64,000 nucleotides of DNA from Deltaproteobacteria bacterium (GTDB taxonomy: Bacteria > Desulfobacterota > Desulfuromonadia > Geobacterales > Pseudopelobacteraceae), in the NCBI GenBank assembly GCA_021780495.1, contig JAJXYO010000060.1, forward strand, positions 1 to 64,000. The letters run 5' to 3'. A program made the position numbers and the translations under genes. Shown here in pieces: positions 28,987-38,518 of the stretch (position 1 is its first letter; every line of letters starts with the position of its first letter). The notes under the pieces were generated by a model, which was given only the letters and a program-made list of their open reading frames with translations, did not search any database and had not been told where the DNA came from.

Positions 28987-29907
28987 ATGACCATATACTC
29001 TCTACTTGCACTATTGTTGACCCTGTTGCTGTTTCCGGAACAGGCCCATGCCTGGGGAGGCGGTATCCATCTGCAGCTCGGAGCAACGGTACTGGGAAAT
29101 CTTCCTGCCCTGTCACCCGGTCTGGCCGCCCTTTTGGAAGCCCACCCCAATGATTTTCTGTATGGTTGTATTTCTGCCGACATCACGCTCGGCAAAAAAT
29201 TCACCCACTCCATGCTGAACTGTCATCGCTGGCGGATCGGCCAGAAGGTACTGCAGGCGTCCCGCACAGACAGTCAGCGTGCCTGCGCCTATGGCTATCT
29301 CTGTCACCTGGCAGCGGACGTTATTGCCCATAACTATTTTGTCCCCTACAAGATCATGCGCTCATTTGCGTCGGTGACCATGAAGCACGCCTACTGGGAG
29401 ATGCGCTTTGAAACCTTTGTTGCCAAGGATATCTGGGAGACTGCTCAGAATGTCTGCCGTGCCGACCAGCAGGCTAATGACGCACTTCTGCGAGGAGTGT
29501 TAACCAACACAATTTTTTCGTTCGGCACCAACAAACGCATCTTCAATTCGATCATGCTGCTCTCACGCTTGGAAAAATGGCAGGCGGTTATGAAGACCCT
29601 GTCGGATAATTCACGCTACCAACTGGCGGAAAGTGACCGGGAGGAATATCTGAAACTGACCGAGGAGGCTGTTTACTGTTTTTTGCTGCACCCCGGAGAT
29701 TCGGAGATCCTGCTGGCTGATCCGACCGGCGAAAGGGCACTGGCCATGGCCGAGGCGGTACGAAAAAACTTGAGGCTGCTGTACAGGAGCGGAAAGTTGA
29801 CCAAGACGGAGGGGATGGAGCAGGTAGAGCTGCTCAAAATGAAACTGCGACTGGCCATGCAAACGCCGGAAGTGCTGGAGGGACTTTTCAGCGGGACGTC
29901 GGGCTGA
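28987..29907 (+). CDS. Zinc-dependent phospholipase C-like exported protein
   Basis: 306 residues. The signal peptide (TIYSLLALLLTLLLFPEQAHA) ends in AHA directly before WGGGIH, so the mature protein starts with Trp as in Bacillus phospholipase C, where the N-terminal Trp ligates zinc. Further potential zinc ligands are in KKFTHSMLNCH and GYLCHLAADVIAHNYF. The last 140 residues are helical and outside the enzyme core. Substrate is not predicted. The ATG at 28987 follows a weak GAAAGAG site. Confidence 0.78.
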   Translation: MTIYSLLALLLTLLLFPEQAHAWGGGIHLQLGATVLGNLPALSPGLAALLEAHPNDFLYGCISADITLGKKFTHSMLNCHRWRIGQKVLQASRTDSQRACAYGYLCHLAADVIAHNYFVPYKIMRSFASVTMKHAYWEMRFETFVAKDIWETAQNVCRADQQANDALLRGVLTNTIFSFGTNKRIFNSIMLLSRLEKWQAVMKTLSDNSRYQLAESDREEYLKLTEEAVYCFLLHPGDSEILLADPTGERALAMAEAVRKNLRLLYRSGKLTKTEGMEQVELLKMKLRLAMQTPEVLEGLFSGTSG

Positions 29908-29929
29908 ACCGCCCTGCTTGGCGATGCTG

Positions 29930-31135
29930 TTAGCTATTCTGCAATAAACGTAACGCGGATGCAACGTGATCAAGAATGACATTGGCTAGGTCATCCTTGG
30001 TCATCAGCGCACAATCCACCTCCCGGCCATCCCGGAAAAACAGTCTGACCCGATTTGTATCCACATTGAAGCCGGCGTCGGACTGACTGACGTCATTGGC
30101 AACGATCATGTCGACATTCTTCTCATGCAGCTTCCGGGTTGCAAATTCAGAAAGCTTGCCGGTCTCGGCCGCGAACCCCACCAGGAATGGAGCTTTTGCC
30201 AATCGGCCCAATTCGGCCAGGATGTCGGGGGTTTTGACCAGCTGTAACGAGAGTTCAGCACCTTTCTTCTTGATTTTAGCCCCGCTGCGTTCCGCCGGAC
30301 GATAGTCAGCCACCGCGGCCGCTTTGATGATCGCTGTACATTCGCCAGCCCGCCCCATGACCGCTGCATGCATCTCGCCGGCACTTTCTACGGCTACCAG
30401 TTCGACCCCGCTGGGGGGCGTAAGATTCACGGGACCACTCACCAGAATCACCCGGGCCCCACGATATTGCGCGGCCCGCGCCAAGGCATAGCCCATCTTG
30501 CCTGACGAGTGGTTACTGATAAAGCGCACCGGATCGAGTTCTTCGCGAGTAGGTCCGGCAGTAACCATAATGGTTTGCCCGTTGTAATCATGACGGGAAA
30601 GTGCCGCCACTGCTGCCTCAAAAACGGCTTCCGGTGCAGCCAGTTTGCCATCACCCTCCCAGCCACAGGCCAGGGCGCCCCTGACCGGGGGCACGAACAG
30701 GTAACCGTGACGGCGAAGTTTGTCCTCATTGTCACGATAGATGGGATTGGTGTACATGTTGACGTTCATGGCCGGCGCAATTACCACAGGAGCCTTGGTT
30801 GCCATTATCGTGGTTGTGAGCATATCGTCGGCAATACCAGCGGCGATCTTGCCAATGACATTGGCTGTAGCCGGTGCAATGACACCTAGATCAGCCCGGT
30901 CGGCCAGGGCGATGTGACCGATCTCGCGTTCGGCGATCAGATTGAATAATTCGGTATGTACCGGGTTGGCGGAGAGGGTTTGAAACGTAAGCGGAGTGAC
31001 GAACTCCTGAGCAGCACGGGTCATGATGACATGAACATTGGCACCGGCTTTGGTCAATAGCCGCAGCAACTCCACTGCCTTATACGCGGCAATACCTCCG
31101 GTGACACCTAAAACGACCTGTTTATCTTTCAGCAT
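29930..31135 (-). CDS. coaBC: Phosphopantothenoylcysteine decarboxylase / phosphopantothenate-cysteine ligase
   Basis: Bifunctional enzyme of coenzyme A synthesis. N-terminal flavoprotein (CoaC) part: [19 protein letters not shown], the PAMN segment in [14 protein letters not shown] and the [14 protein letters not shown] loop. C-terminal ligase (CoaB) part: [33 protein letters not shown], and VGFAAET. 401 residues, typical length. Convergent with the phospholipase-like gene. Confidence 0.95.
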   Translation of the reverse strand: MLKDKQVVLGVTGGIAAYKAVELLRLLTKAGANVHVIMTRAAQEFVTPLTFQTLSANPVHTELFNLIAEREIGHIALADRADLGVIAPATANVIGKIAAGIADDMLTTTIMATKAPVVIAPAMNVNMYTNPIYRDNEDKLRRHGYLFVPPVRGALACGWEGDGKLAAPEAVFEAAVAALSRHDYNGQTIMVTAGPTREELDPVRFISNHSSGKMGYALARAAQYRGARVILVSGPVNLTPPSGVELVAVESAGEMHAAVMGRAGECTAIIKAAAVADYRPAERSGAKIKKKGAELSLQLVKTPDILAELGRLAKAPFLVGFAAETGKLSEFATRKLHEKNVDMIVANDVSQSDAGFNVDTNRVRLFFRDGREVDCALMTKDDLANVILDHVASALRLLQNS

Positions 31136-31324
31136 ACCGGAAATTCCTGTCCCCGTTGCACGGGATGCCTGTGATCACGATTTTTTTGCAATAATAACGC
31201 ATAAACAACTTGTTAGCACTAACACCATTGGAATAACTTCACTGTTACACTGCATATGGCACGAGCAACATAAGTCCCCGTAACAAAACAACCGGAAGTG
31301 TATCTAGTTATTTCGCAACGGCTC

Positions 31325-31948
31325 CTAAAAGTACGGATTATTGCACCGTTCGTGGCCAATGGTTGTTTCCGGGCCGTGCCCCGGATAGGCTGTCACATCG
31401 TCCGGCAAGATGAACAGCTTGGTGCGGATGGAGGAAAGCAGCTGTTCGTGAGAACCGCCCGGCAGATCGGTTCTCCCGATAGAATCGGCAAAGAGCGTGT
31501 CGCCGGTCATAACCTTGTGCTCTGCTTCAAGATAGAGACAACAGCCGCCCTGCGTATGTCCGGGTGTGTGTAAAACCTTCATGTGATGGTGGCCGAAGGC
31601 CAATTCCATACCATCGATCAGGAACTCATTCGGCTCTGGGGAATTTTCACCCTGCATTCCGTACATCCGTGCTACCTCGGCGGCCCTCCCCAGCATGGCG
31701 GCATCATTTTCATGGATCAGAAGCGGAGCCCCGAAGGCCTTAATGGCTTTGAGGTTGCCGCCGACATGATCAAAGTGTCCATGGGTATTGATAATGTAGC
31801 GGATTTTCAGACCATGGCGTTCGACCACTTTAACGATACGATCCACATCACCACCCGGGTCGATCACAACACCTTCAAGAGTCGTCTCACACCCAAGCAC
31901 AAAGCAGTTGACGCCCAGAGGACCTACTTCCATCTTTTCAAGAATCAT
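31325..31948 (-). CDS. MBL-fold metallo-hydrolase (glyoxalase II-like)
   Basis: 207 residues with the metal-binding HxHxDH motif in INTHGHFDHVGG and further ligands in VLHTPGHTQGG, VMTGDTLFADSIGR and TAYPGHGPET. This short form resembles hydroxyacylglutathione-hydrolase-like proteins common in anaerobes; the substrate is unknown. The ATG at 31948 has GGAGA eight bases upstream and gives MILEKMEVGPLGVNC. Divergent from the ferredoxin gene. Confidence 0.9.
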   Translation of the reverse strand: MILEKMEVGPLGVNCFVLGCETTLEGVVIDPGGDVDRIVKVVERHGLKIRYIINTHGHFDHVGGNLKAIKAFGAPLLIHENDAAMLGRAAEVARMYGMQGENSPEPNEFLIDGMELAFGHHHMKVLHTPGHTQGGCCLYLEAEHKVMTGDTLFADSIGRTDLPGGSHEQLLSSIRTKLFILPDDVTAYPGHGPETTIGHERCNNPYF

Positions 31949-32019
31949 TGACGTTCTCCACCCGATTGACATCTTTTCCAAAGCTGTTACAATACTGCAC
32001 GCTAGCGAGGAGGCACGAA

Positions 32020-32208
32020 ATGAACAAAACACCTGTTGTTGACCAGGAAAACTGCATCAGCTGTGGCCTTTGCATATCCACCTGCCCTGGAGTATTCCGC
32101 TTCAACAACTCAGGAAAGTCTGAATGTTTCGACCCATCCGGTGCCGCGGAGCAGGCAATCCAGCAGGCGATTGACGGCTGTCCGGTACAGTGTATCAGCT
32201 GGGAGTAA
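32020..32208 (+). CDS. Ferredoxin, single [4Fe-4S]
   Basis: 62 residues. Cluster cysteines [12 protein letters not shown] with the fourth Cys in [17 protein letters not shown] stands just before the ATG. It is followed 23 bases later by rubredoxin, so both small electron carriers are made from one transcript. Confidence 0.93.
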   Translation: MNKTPVVDQENCISCGLCISTCPGVFRFNNSGKSECFDPSGAAEQAIQQAIDGCPVQCISWE

Positions 32209-32231
32209 ATTTAATAGAAAAGGAGCAACAC

Positions 32232-32390
32232 ATGGAACGTTGGATCTGTACCATCTGCCAGTATGTTTACGACCCCGCCACAGGTGATCCCGACAAAGGG
32301 ATCCCGGCTGGAACCCCTTTCGAATCGCTGCCGGACGACTGGACCTGTCCACTGTGTGGCGCCGGCAAGGATGCGTTTGAAAAAGAATGA
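32232..32390 (+). CDS. Rubredoxin
   Basis: 52 residues with the two CxxC knuckles, [16 protein letters not shown] and [20 protein letters not shown] lies before the ATG at 32232. Co-transcribed with ferredoxin; rubredoxins in anaerobes commonly serve oxygen and peroxide reductases, but no such partner is adjacent. Confidence 0.96.
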   Translation: MERWICTICQYVYDPATGDPDKGIPAGTPFESLPDDWTCPLCGAGKDAFEKE

Positions 32391-32397
32391 AAGCTTG

Positions 32398-32425
32398 GCC
32401 CCCGAAGTTCGGGGGCTTTTATTTT
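32398..32425 (+). terminator. Terminator after ferredoxin-rubredoxin
   Basis: GCCCCCGAA, short loop, TTCGGGGGC then TTTTATTTT. Its right side overlaps the last codons of the convergent zinc-ribbon gene. Confidence 0.88.
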
Positions 32426-32598
32426 ACGGCAGTGGGTTGCTTGATGATATCGATCTTTGTTTCTCCGGCCTCGGTTTTAACCCGCCAGACCAGTCCGCAG
32501 GCGCCGCATTCTTTTACCGGTGACTCGTCGGACGTAAACCCGTCCGAATGCATATCCAAATCCACTGCTGTTCTGTCCCCACAATTCGGGCATTTCAT
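32419..32598 (-). CDS. Small zinc-ribbon protein
   Basis: 59 residues with two CxxC pairs, MKCPNCGDRT and KECGACGLVWRV, the arrangement of a rubredoxin-like zinc ribbon. GGAGGAG lies seven bases upstream of the ATG at 32598. Function unknown; the C-terminal tail is charged. Confidence 0.75.
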   Translation of the reverse strand: MKCPNCGDRTAVDLDMHSDGFTSDESPVKECGACGLVWRVKTEAGETKIDIIKQPTAVK

Positions 32599-32653
32599 AA
32601 AATACTCCTCCACGTGCTGATGTATCCGTCATTACAATTATGACACAGTTCTC

Positions 32654-33727
32654 TCAGGCCAGCTCAGGTAAAATTTCGATGATCGCTGAAAACAGGCCGT
32701 CGAGATCGCCACGGGTCATGTCTCCCATATGAGCAATCCGGAAGGTCGTACCTTTAATTTTACCATAGCCATCATCTATGGCAAAGCCTCTTTCACCCAG
32801 TTTCTTTTTCAGCGCAGCCAGATCTACACCACGAGTATTACGGGTGCAGGTCAGGGTCTGAGAGCAAACGGCCGCGGCCGGGAACAACTCGAAACCGCGC
32901 GACATAACCCAGTTACGCACATAATCAGCCAGGTTGCGATGCCGCGTCCAACGAGTTTCCAGACCTTCGGCAAAGATCCTGTCCAGTTGTTTATCCATGG
33001 CATAGATCTGGGAGATACAGGGGGTTGACGGGGTGTTGTCTTTGTCATCATTGGCCGCAAACTCAATGTAGTCAAAGTAGTAGCCACGTCCCTCCATGCC
33101 GGCGGCTCGCTGGAGAGCCTTTTCGCTGGCAGAGAAAACCGTGAGACCCGGCGGCAAGGCAAAGGCTTTCTGCACCCCGAAGATGCAGCTGTCAATGCCC
33201 ATCTCCTTCACCGGAATCTTGAGGGCGCTCATGGACGAAACCGTATCGACGATGAACATGACCTCGGGGAATTTTTTCATGACATCGGCAATTTCGGCCA
33301 GAGGAGACATGACACCGGTTGATGTCTCGTTGTGAATCATGGTCATGCTGTCGTATTTTCCGGTAGCCAACGCTCTTTCTACGGCCTCCGGCGTTACCGG
33401 CTTGCCCCAGTCGAATCTGATGGCATCCGCTTGTTTGCCGCAGCGCAGTGTGACATCGTGCCATTTGTCCGAGAAAGCCCCGTTGCAGAAGTTGGCGCAG
33501 CGGGAACCCACCAGATTGCGGATGGCGCCTTCCATGACCCCGAAGGCGCTGGATGTCGCCAGAAAAACCCGGTCATCGGTAAACATCAATTGCTTTAGCC
33601 GCGAGGTAACACGACCGTGCAGCTCTGCATATTCCTTCGTGCGGTGGCCGACCATGGGAGTCGCCATGGCTGCCAGGATATCGGGATGAACCTCTACCGG
33701 GCCGGGTATGAACAGTTTTTTATGCAT
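32654..33727 (-). CDS. Class V aminotransferase (alanine-glyoxylate / serine-pyruvate type)
   Basis: PLP enzyme of 357 residues. MHKKLFIPGPVEVHPDIL and GHRTKEYAELH are the usual N-terminus; the PLP-phosphate Ser region is HNETSTGV, the Asp is in FIVDTVSSMSAL and the Schiff-base Lys is in GVQKAFALPPG. The closest relatives I know are archaeal and bacterial serine-pyruvate/alanine-glyoxylate aminotransferases and the so-called soluble hydrogenase small subunit of cyanobacteria, so its exact substrate is open. Confidence 0.88.
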   Translation of the reverse strand: MHKKLFIPGPVEVHPDILAAMATPMVGHRTKEYAELHGRVTSRLKQLMFTDDRVFLATSSAFGVMEGAIRNLVGSRCANFCNGAFSDKWHDVTLRCGKQADAIRFDWGKPVTPEAVERALATGKYDSMTMIHNETSTGVMSPLAEIADVMKKFPEVMFIVDTVSSMSALKIPVKEMGIDSCIFGVQKAFALPPGLTVFSASEKALQRAAGMEGRGYYFDYIEFAANDDKDNTPSTPCISQIYAMDKQLDRIFAEGLETRWTRHRNLADYVRNWVMSRGFELFPAAAVCSQTLTCTRNTRGVDLAALKKKLGERGFAIDDGYGKIKGTTFRIAHMGDMTRGDLDGLFSAIIEILPELA

Positions 33728-34073
33728 AAATACTCCAGGAAGAGGATGGTTCTGTCCTTTGAATGTTTTTAAGAACAGCCGTCACAGACTAGCAAAAAAT
33801 GGCCCTAAAGTCAACCACACAGCGATTACATAATATACGTGAATTCGGATGGTTAGCCGAAGACAACACGTTTGGCCTGAAAGGGTCAAGCGCCGGTATC
33901 CGGTCACCTCAACCGGCGTTATAGCCGTACAGACCGTCACTTGTATATTGTATACTGTATTCAATTTTCATTGCTATTGCAGATGGACTTGGTGTATAGC
34001 TTAAAAGATTTTGAGACTGTTTCGGCTGAGTCACGCAGTACGCCGCATGAAAGTGGCATTGAAGGGCAAAAAC
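33728..34073. other. Intergenic stretch with palindromic AT-rich sites
   Basis: About 345 bases between the divergent aminotransferase gene and a small exported-protein gene. It contains CGCCGG ... CCGGCG (33889-33917) as a weak hairpin and a run of GTATA/GTATAC words near 33940-33965 (TTGTATATTGTATACTGTAT) that could be a repressor operator. No convincing coding frame was found. Confidence 0.3.
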
Positions 34074-34391
34074 ATGCAGATATGCTCGACAGGACGCAGA
34101 CTGCTACTCACAATGCCTGCTTTGTACTTACTACTGCAGGTGTCAATTGTACTACATCATCATTGCTCCGATTCCTACTATAATGATAAAGATTCTTTGC
34201 ACCTGGCACCGGCAGGTTTTTTGACCAACCACATAAAACCGGACGTTCTGACCCATCTTGCTTCGAATTTCTTGCCCTCCCCCCCCCTCAGTGCAATTAC
34301 TCTAAGCCCGGATAACCTTGGGGAACCGATCACAATCCTGACTATTGCCCCCTCCCAGAGCCGGGCGCCTCCTTCAAAGCCGCTTGCCTGA
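34074..34391 (+). CDS. Hypothetical small exported protein upstream of the nonaheme cytochrome
   Basis: 105 residues from an ATG with GAAGGG seven bases upstream. Basic start (TGRR), hydrophobic LLLTMPALYLLLQVSIVL then HHHC, a polar middle, and a proline-rich end (SQSRAPPSKPLA). The RAPP-type ending and short exported form recall DUF2946-like proteins but I cannot confirm the family. It ends 84 bases before the cytochrome gene on the same strand. Start choice among three in-frame ATGs is based on the ribosome site. Confidence 0.5.
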   Translation: MQICSTGRRLLLTMPALYLLLQVSIVLHHHCSDSYYNDKDSLHLAPAGFLTNHIKPDVLTHLASNFLPSPPLSAITLSPDNLGEPITILTIAPSQSRAPPSKPLA

Positions 34392-34475
34392 TGGTATGAA
34401 TGCGGTACATCTCAGCCCCCCCCTGTTATCAGCTCTGTTTGATACTAAAATACTTTTAGTTGGAGGATTTAGTCC

Positions 34476-36332
34476 ATGTCGTCAAATCTTTTCAAATTTA
34501 TAATTCTGATGTTCCTGGCAGCTGCCTGGGCTCTTCCCGCACATGCCGAGCAGGGAATGGCCATTGACCCGGCCACCTGCCTGGGTTGCCACAGCAACAA
34601 GATTGCGATCCGCGACTTTGCCGCATCGGTGCACGGCAAGAACGGCTGCAACAGCTGCCACGTTGACATCACCGATCTGCTCAAGCATATGAAAGGAGAG
34701 ATCAAGGTTCAGAAGGTACAGTGCGAGCGCTGCCACAAGAAGCAGACCTCCGAGCACTATGCCAGTATACATGCCGAAAAAGGTGTAACCTGTGCCGATT
34801 GTCACACTGATATTCATACCCACACCTACTGGAAAAATGACAAGCGCATCGCGGTTGCAAAGTGCATCCAATGCCATGACAAGGAAGCTGTCTATCAGAA
34901 GTCTATTCACGGTATGGCCGTTGCTGCCGGCAACATGGATTCAGCGGCCTGCCCGGACTGCCACAATCTTCACGCGATCAAGGCGCTTGGCCCCAAAGGG
35001 TCATACAAGGAACGCGAATTCCACACCAAGGTCTGCATGAAGTGTCACAGCGACCAGAAGATGATGGCCAGGAATAATGTCACTACGGTTGCAGTCAAGT
35101 CATACATGGAGAGCTACCACGGCAAGAATTACCGTCTCGGTTTCCCTGATAAAGTGGCCGGATGCGCCGATTGCCATACCGCACATTCGGTATTACCGAA
35201 ATCCGATCCCCAATCGAGCGTCAACCCAGCAAATATCGTTAAACAATGCGCTCAGTGCCACGCCAAGGCAACACCACTCTTTGCCAAATTTTATGCACAT
35301 GGCGAGATGACAGACCGGGAAAAATACCCGATTCTGTTCTATACCTTTGTTGCCATGACCGGACTGCTCTTATCTACCTTCGCCGTCTTCTGGGTTCACA
35401 CTCTGTTGTGGATGTTCCGAGGCTTCGTTGAAAACCGGGAAAAGGCCGACAAACTGGCCGCAGGTACGCACCAGCATGTAATTCCGGATGCACACAAGCA
35501 GTATCGTCGTTTCAACCGTTTGCATATCTTTATGCACATTCTGGTTATTTCCAGCTTCCTGCTGCTGTCGCTAACCGGTCTGCCGCTCAAGTTCTGTACT
35601 CAGGCATGGGCAGTAGAACTCATGAAAGTGTATGGAGGCTCGGCAAATGCCGGCGTGCTGCATCGCATTGGCGCCGGAATTACATTCGTATATTTCGGTT
35701 TGGCTATTATTATGAGCATCAATTTCCTCTTCATCAGAAAAGATATCAAAGGTAATCCGCTTCAGCGCCTGTTCGGTCCGGATTCACTTTGCTTCAATCT
35801 GCGTGACATCAAGGATGTGTACTGCATGGTCAGATGGTTCTTCTTCAAGGGTCAGAAGCCGACCTTTGAGCGCTGGACCTATTGGGAGAAATTTGACTTT
35901 GTTGCCGTCTTCTGGGGTATGTTCGCAATCGGCGGATCCGGTCTGATGCTCTGGTTCCCTGAGTTTTTCGGACAGTTCTTGCCGGGATGGGCGTTCAACG
36001 TAGCCACGATTGTCCATTCCGACGAGGCGCTTCTTGCTACCGGATTCATCTTCTCGGTCCACTTTTTCAACACCCACGGACGCCCCGAGAAGTTCCCGAT
36101 GGACTTTGTTATCTTTAATGGCCAGATTGCCAAAGAAGAGATGATTGAGGAACGTGGTGATCAGTGGAAGCGCTACGAAGAGCAGGGCATAACAGAGCAG
36201 TTTGCCTGCAAGAAGACCAGTGGTGTTGTCTATGACTTCCTGGTCAAGGGCTTTGGATTCACCGCCCTCTTTATCGGTATCAGTTTGTTGCTGCTGATGA
36301 TCCTGGCCTTCATGGGAGGTGCCGGGCACTGA
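34476..36332 (+). CDS. cbcL: Nonaheme cytochrome c / cytochrome b fusion, CbcL-like menaquinol oxidoreductase
   Basis: 618 residues. A signal peptide (LFKFIILMFLAAAWALPAHA) precedes nine CxxCH heme-c motifs between about residues 35 and 262 (CLGCH, CNSCH, CERCH, CADCH, CIQCH, CPDCH, CMKCH, CADCH, CAQCH). From about residue 288 onward come at least four or five membrane helices with conserved His (RLHIFMHILVISSFLLL, LHRIGAGITFVYFGLA, IVHSDEALLATGFIFSVHFF) as in HydB-type diheme cytochrome b. This is the architecture reported for Geobacter CbcL, used for electron transfer to low-potential acceptors; the symbol is by architecture, not by alignment. GGAGG precedes the ATG. Confidence 0.85.
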   Translation: MSSNLFKFIILMFLAAAWALPAHAEQGMAIDPATCLGCHSNKIAIRDFAASVHGKNGCNSCHVDITDLLKHMKGEIKVQKVQCERCHKKQTSEHYASIHAEKGVTCADCHTDIHTHTYWKNDKRIAVAKCIQCHDKEAVYQKSIHGMAVAAGNMDSAACPDCHNLHAIKALGPKGSYKEREFHTKVCMKCHSDQKMMARNNVTTVAVKSYMESYHGKNYRLGFPDKVAGCADCHTAHSVLPKSDPQSSVNPANIVKQCAQCHAKATPLFAKFYAHGEMTDREKYPILFYTFVAMTGLLLSTFAVFWVHTLLWMFRGFVENREKADKLAAGTHQHVIPDAHKQYRRFNRLHIFMHILVISSFLLLSLTGLPLKFCTQAWAVELMKVYGGSANAGVLHRIGAGITFVYFGLAIIMSINFLFIRKDIKGNPLQRLFGPDSLCFNLRDIKDVYCMVRWFFFKGQKPTFERWTYWEKFDFVAVFWGMFAIGGSGLMLWFPEFFGQFLPGWAFNVATIVHSDEALLATGFIFSVHFFNTHGRPEKFPMDFVIFNGQIAKEEMIEERGDQWKRYEEQGITEQFACKKTSGVVYDFLVKGFGFTALFIGISLLLLMILAFMGGAGH

Positions 36333-36363
36333 TATAGTTCGCATTCAACCAACTTGACGTAAC

Positions 36364-36391
36364 AAAACGGGGGACACATGTCCCCCGTTTT
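36364..36391 (+). terminator. Terminator after the nonaheme cytochrome
   Basis: AAAACGGGGGACA (36364-36376) mirrors TGTCCCCCGTTTT (36379-36391): a 13-base perfect stem ending in a T run. Confidence 0.85.
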
Positions 36392-36408
36392 GCATCGGCA
36401 CAGTGCCG

Positions 36409-36565
36409 TTCACCTCAAAGTGCACAACGTGTTATAATTCCAATCTTTCCTTTTCGTGGAGGGGGTTCTCATGCAACGGGCTTTGACGACCTGCTCACAA
36501 AGGCTACACATTGGCACATGAACAGGGGGGAAAGCCTCAAGCCTCCCCCCCTTCAAATTTCAATC
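36409..36565 (+). other. Orphan promoter, ribosome site, 16-codon frame and G/C hairpin
   Basis: TTCACC, 18 bases, TATAAT (36433-36438), then GTGGAGGGGG and an ATG at 36471 opening a 16-codon frame ending at 36521, then GGGGGG ... CCCCCCC (36535-36551). No plus-strand gene follows: the next gene is on the other strand. It may be a small RNA or short-peptide unit, or chance. Low confidence. Confidence 0.25.
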
Positions 36566-36613
36566 TGCCGCAGTCATACCTACCAGACAGAGCGCCAAGC
36601 ATCCAGCCGGCGA

Positions 36614-38425
36614 TTACACCACGTTGGTTCTGCTGGGGGCTTTAGTCCATTTACCCAGGGCAACAGACTCGACAGCCGCTGCCATTCCAAACGAGAAGAT
36701 ACTGAATACCAGCGGCAATCCGTGGGTACCAAGCAGGTCATACAGAAACACCTTTGTGCCTCCGACCACGGTAACAAAGATCGCAATGTTACGGACTTCC
36801 TTGTTCTGGCGCATGTATGCCACTACGATCAGGGCAATGACAGAGGCGTTGATCAATACAGACTGACCACAGCGGAAGGTGTCGCGCTGCATTTCAGATG
36901 ATACAAACGGCATGGCCTGAAACAGCGCAACTCTAAGCATGATAAAACCGCTGGCGAGCCCCCCTAGTAAAAGCAGTACAGCGCTCCGGTCATGGCGGTC
37001 TAGGGTGTCGAAAAGTGCCGAGGCGGCCGGAACAGGCCACGAGCGGCACCATTGATAATGATAAATTGATATGAAGGCAATGAGGCCGGCGGGAAGCATA
37101 TAGATGGGATCATTCACAAGCGGGCCTTCCCCGCTCAGAGCGAGGACGAGCGCCACGGAAGCGTACAAATTCATCAGGTAGGTAGTCCCGCGTATACCGC
37201 CATTTTCCCAGACACGGGAGACAATTGCCATGGTTATGGCCACCAGGGAGATCACCGGCAACGACAAAACAAACGAACCGGTCGCAGTTGGCAGGGCCAG
37301 GGCAAGAAGTGTACTCCCGGCTAACGCGAAGGTGTTGGTCCCTGGCGCCCCTTCTATGTTGCGCCGGGCAAACCAGAACGTCAGGCCCAGTAACCCGGCA
37401 GCGGCCAGCAGACCGATCACACCCAGCAGTTTTACGTTCATCTGCCAGGCTTCGGCCACATTGCGGGCCAGCGTAAAGGCCCAGATCACATTGAGGGTCG
37501 GCAGACTGAAGTCGAATCTCGAAATTTTCTTATTACCGGCTTTAACAATGCCAATCAGGGACAGGGTAACAAAGGTCAGAAAGAAGGTTGTCAGCACCGG
37601 CAGATACCAGACGGATGCGAGCTCTGCCGGAATGGTTTCCCCATTGCGCAACATCATGCCCAGCCTGGCCCCCCAAAGCTGAATCATGACCATGGTAACG
37701 CATAGAACCGACCAACGTAGCCATGAACAACGTTTTAGCTGTGCCGCGACGTAGCCGAGCACGTTGGCAGTATAGAGTACCAGGGCAAGATAGGGGAAAT
37801 AGGGACGGGGATAGTCGATCGCTGCACCGGCAAAGCACATGCCGAGAACCCCGACCGAAATGGGGACGAAGGCATTGAAGCGTCGGCTCATGAATGCCAT
37901 GCCGAAACCGGTCACCATCAGCGTGATGTAGGCCGGCACCAGTGGCAGCGACTGGAAGTGCATATGCGTTTCCACTACGATCGTCGACATGAGCACGACG
38001 CCGCAGGCGGAGAATACCGGGGCAAGCGGGCTTTCCGTAGAGTACTTGTACCAGCCAAATAGCATCAGGGCAGCAGCATAGCCCATGCCGAGTCCTGACC
38101 CGATGAGCATGTTGACAAGCCCGCTGTTGGTGATCTCTCGCAGAACAAGCGCAATGACCATCAGAAAACAGACCGTAGCAAGCCGTGGCAGGATCGCATT
38201 GCGGCTGGCCCAACTCAGCACCTCTTCCGAAAGATCCGGCATCTCCTCGGCGGGATGGTAGTCCTTTTGCTGTTGCCGCGGCCCTGAAGCCGGCGTTACA
38301 GCTGCAGGAACCGCAGCATCATCGTTTATGTGAATGCTCAGGCGGTCCAGCTGCTGCTCAAGCATCTGTATACGGCTCTCAAGCTCCTTTTCACGTTTAT
38401 CAAGCGTCTCATCTGCTGTTGACAT
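36614..38425 (-). CDS. Large multi-spanning membrane protein, DUF2339-like
   Basis: 603 residues. An N-terminal coiled-coil helix (DKREKELESRIQMLEQQLDRL) is followed by a Pro/Ala linker and about 15 or more hydrophobic segments, the layout of DUF2339 membrane proteins. The ATG at 38425 is set by a very strong ribosome site (GGAGGTGA six bases upstream). It follows the NrfD-like gene by 93 bases on the same strand, so it may belong to that respiratory operon, although DUF2339 proteins have no known redox role. Confidence 0.75.
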   Translation of the reverse strand: MSTADETLDKREKELESRIQMLEQQLDRLSIHINDDAAVPAAVTPASGPRQQQKDYHPAEEMPDLSEEVLSWASRNAILPRLATVCFLMVIALVLREITNSGLVNMLIGSGLGMGYAAALMLFGWYKYSTESPLAPVFSACGVVLMSTIVVETHMHFQSLPLVPAYITLMVTGFGMAFMSRRFNAFVPISVGVLGMCFAGAAIDYPRPYFPYLALVLYTANVLGYVAAQLKRCSWLRWSVLCVTMVMIQLWGARLGMMLRNGETIPAELASVWYLPVLTTFFLTFVTLSLIGIVKAGNKKISRFDFSLPTLNVIWAFTLARNVAEAWQMNVKLLGVIGLLAAAGLLGLTFWFARRNIEGAPGTNTFALAGSTLLALALPTATGSFVLSLPVISLVAITMAIVSRVWENGGIRGTTYLMNLYASVALVLALSGEGPLVNDPIYMLPAGLIAFISIYHYQWCRSWPVPAASALFDTLDRHDRSAVLLLLGGLASGFIMLRVALFQAMPFVSSEMQRDTFRCGQSVLINASVIALIVVAYMRQNKEVRNIAIFVTVVGGTKVFLYDLLGTHGLPLVFSIFSFGMAAAVESVALGKWTKAPSRTNVV

Positions 38426-38518
38426 CCGAATCACCTCCCCGCGACAGACATCAGTGACACCGGTTTCATCAGGCATTTTTCCGTAAAACTTTATGGAATC
38501 AGACCTGAGAATCGCCCA

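Noticed and set aside
33782-33964. 60-codon minus-strand frame upstream of the aminotransferase gene
   Set aside because: No ribosome site, unusual composition and overlaps the likely promoter region.
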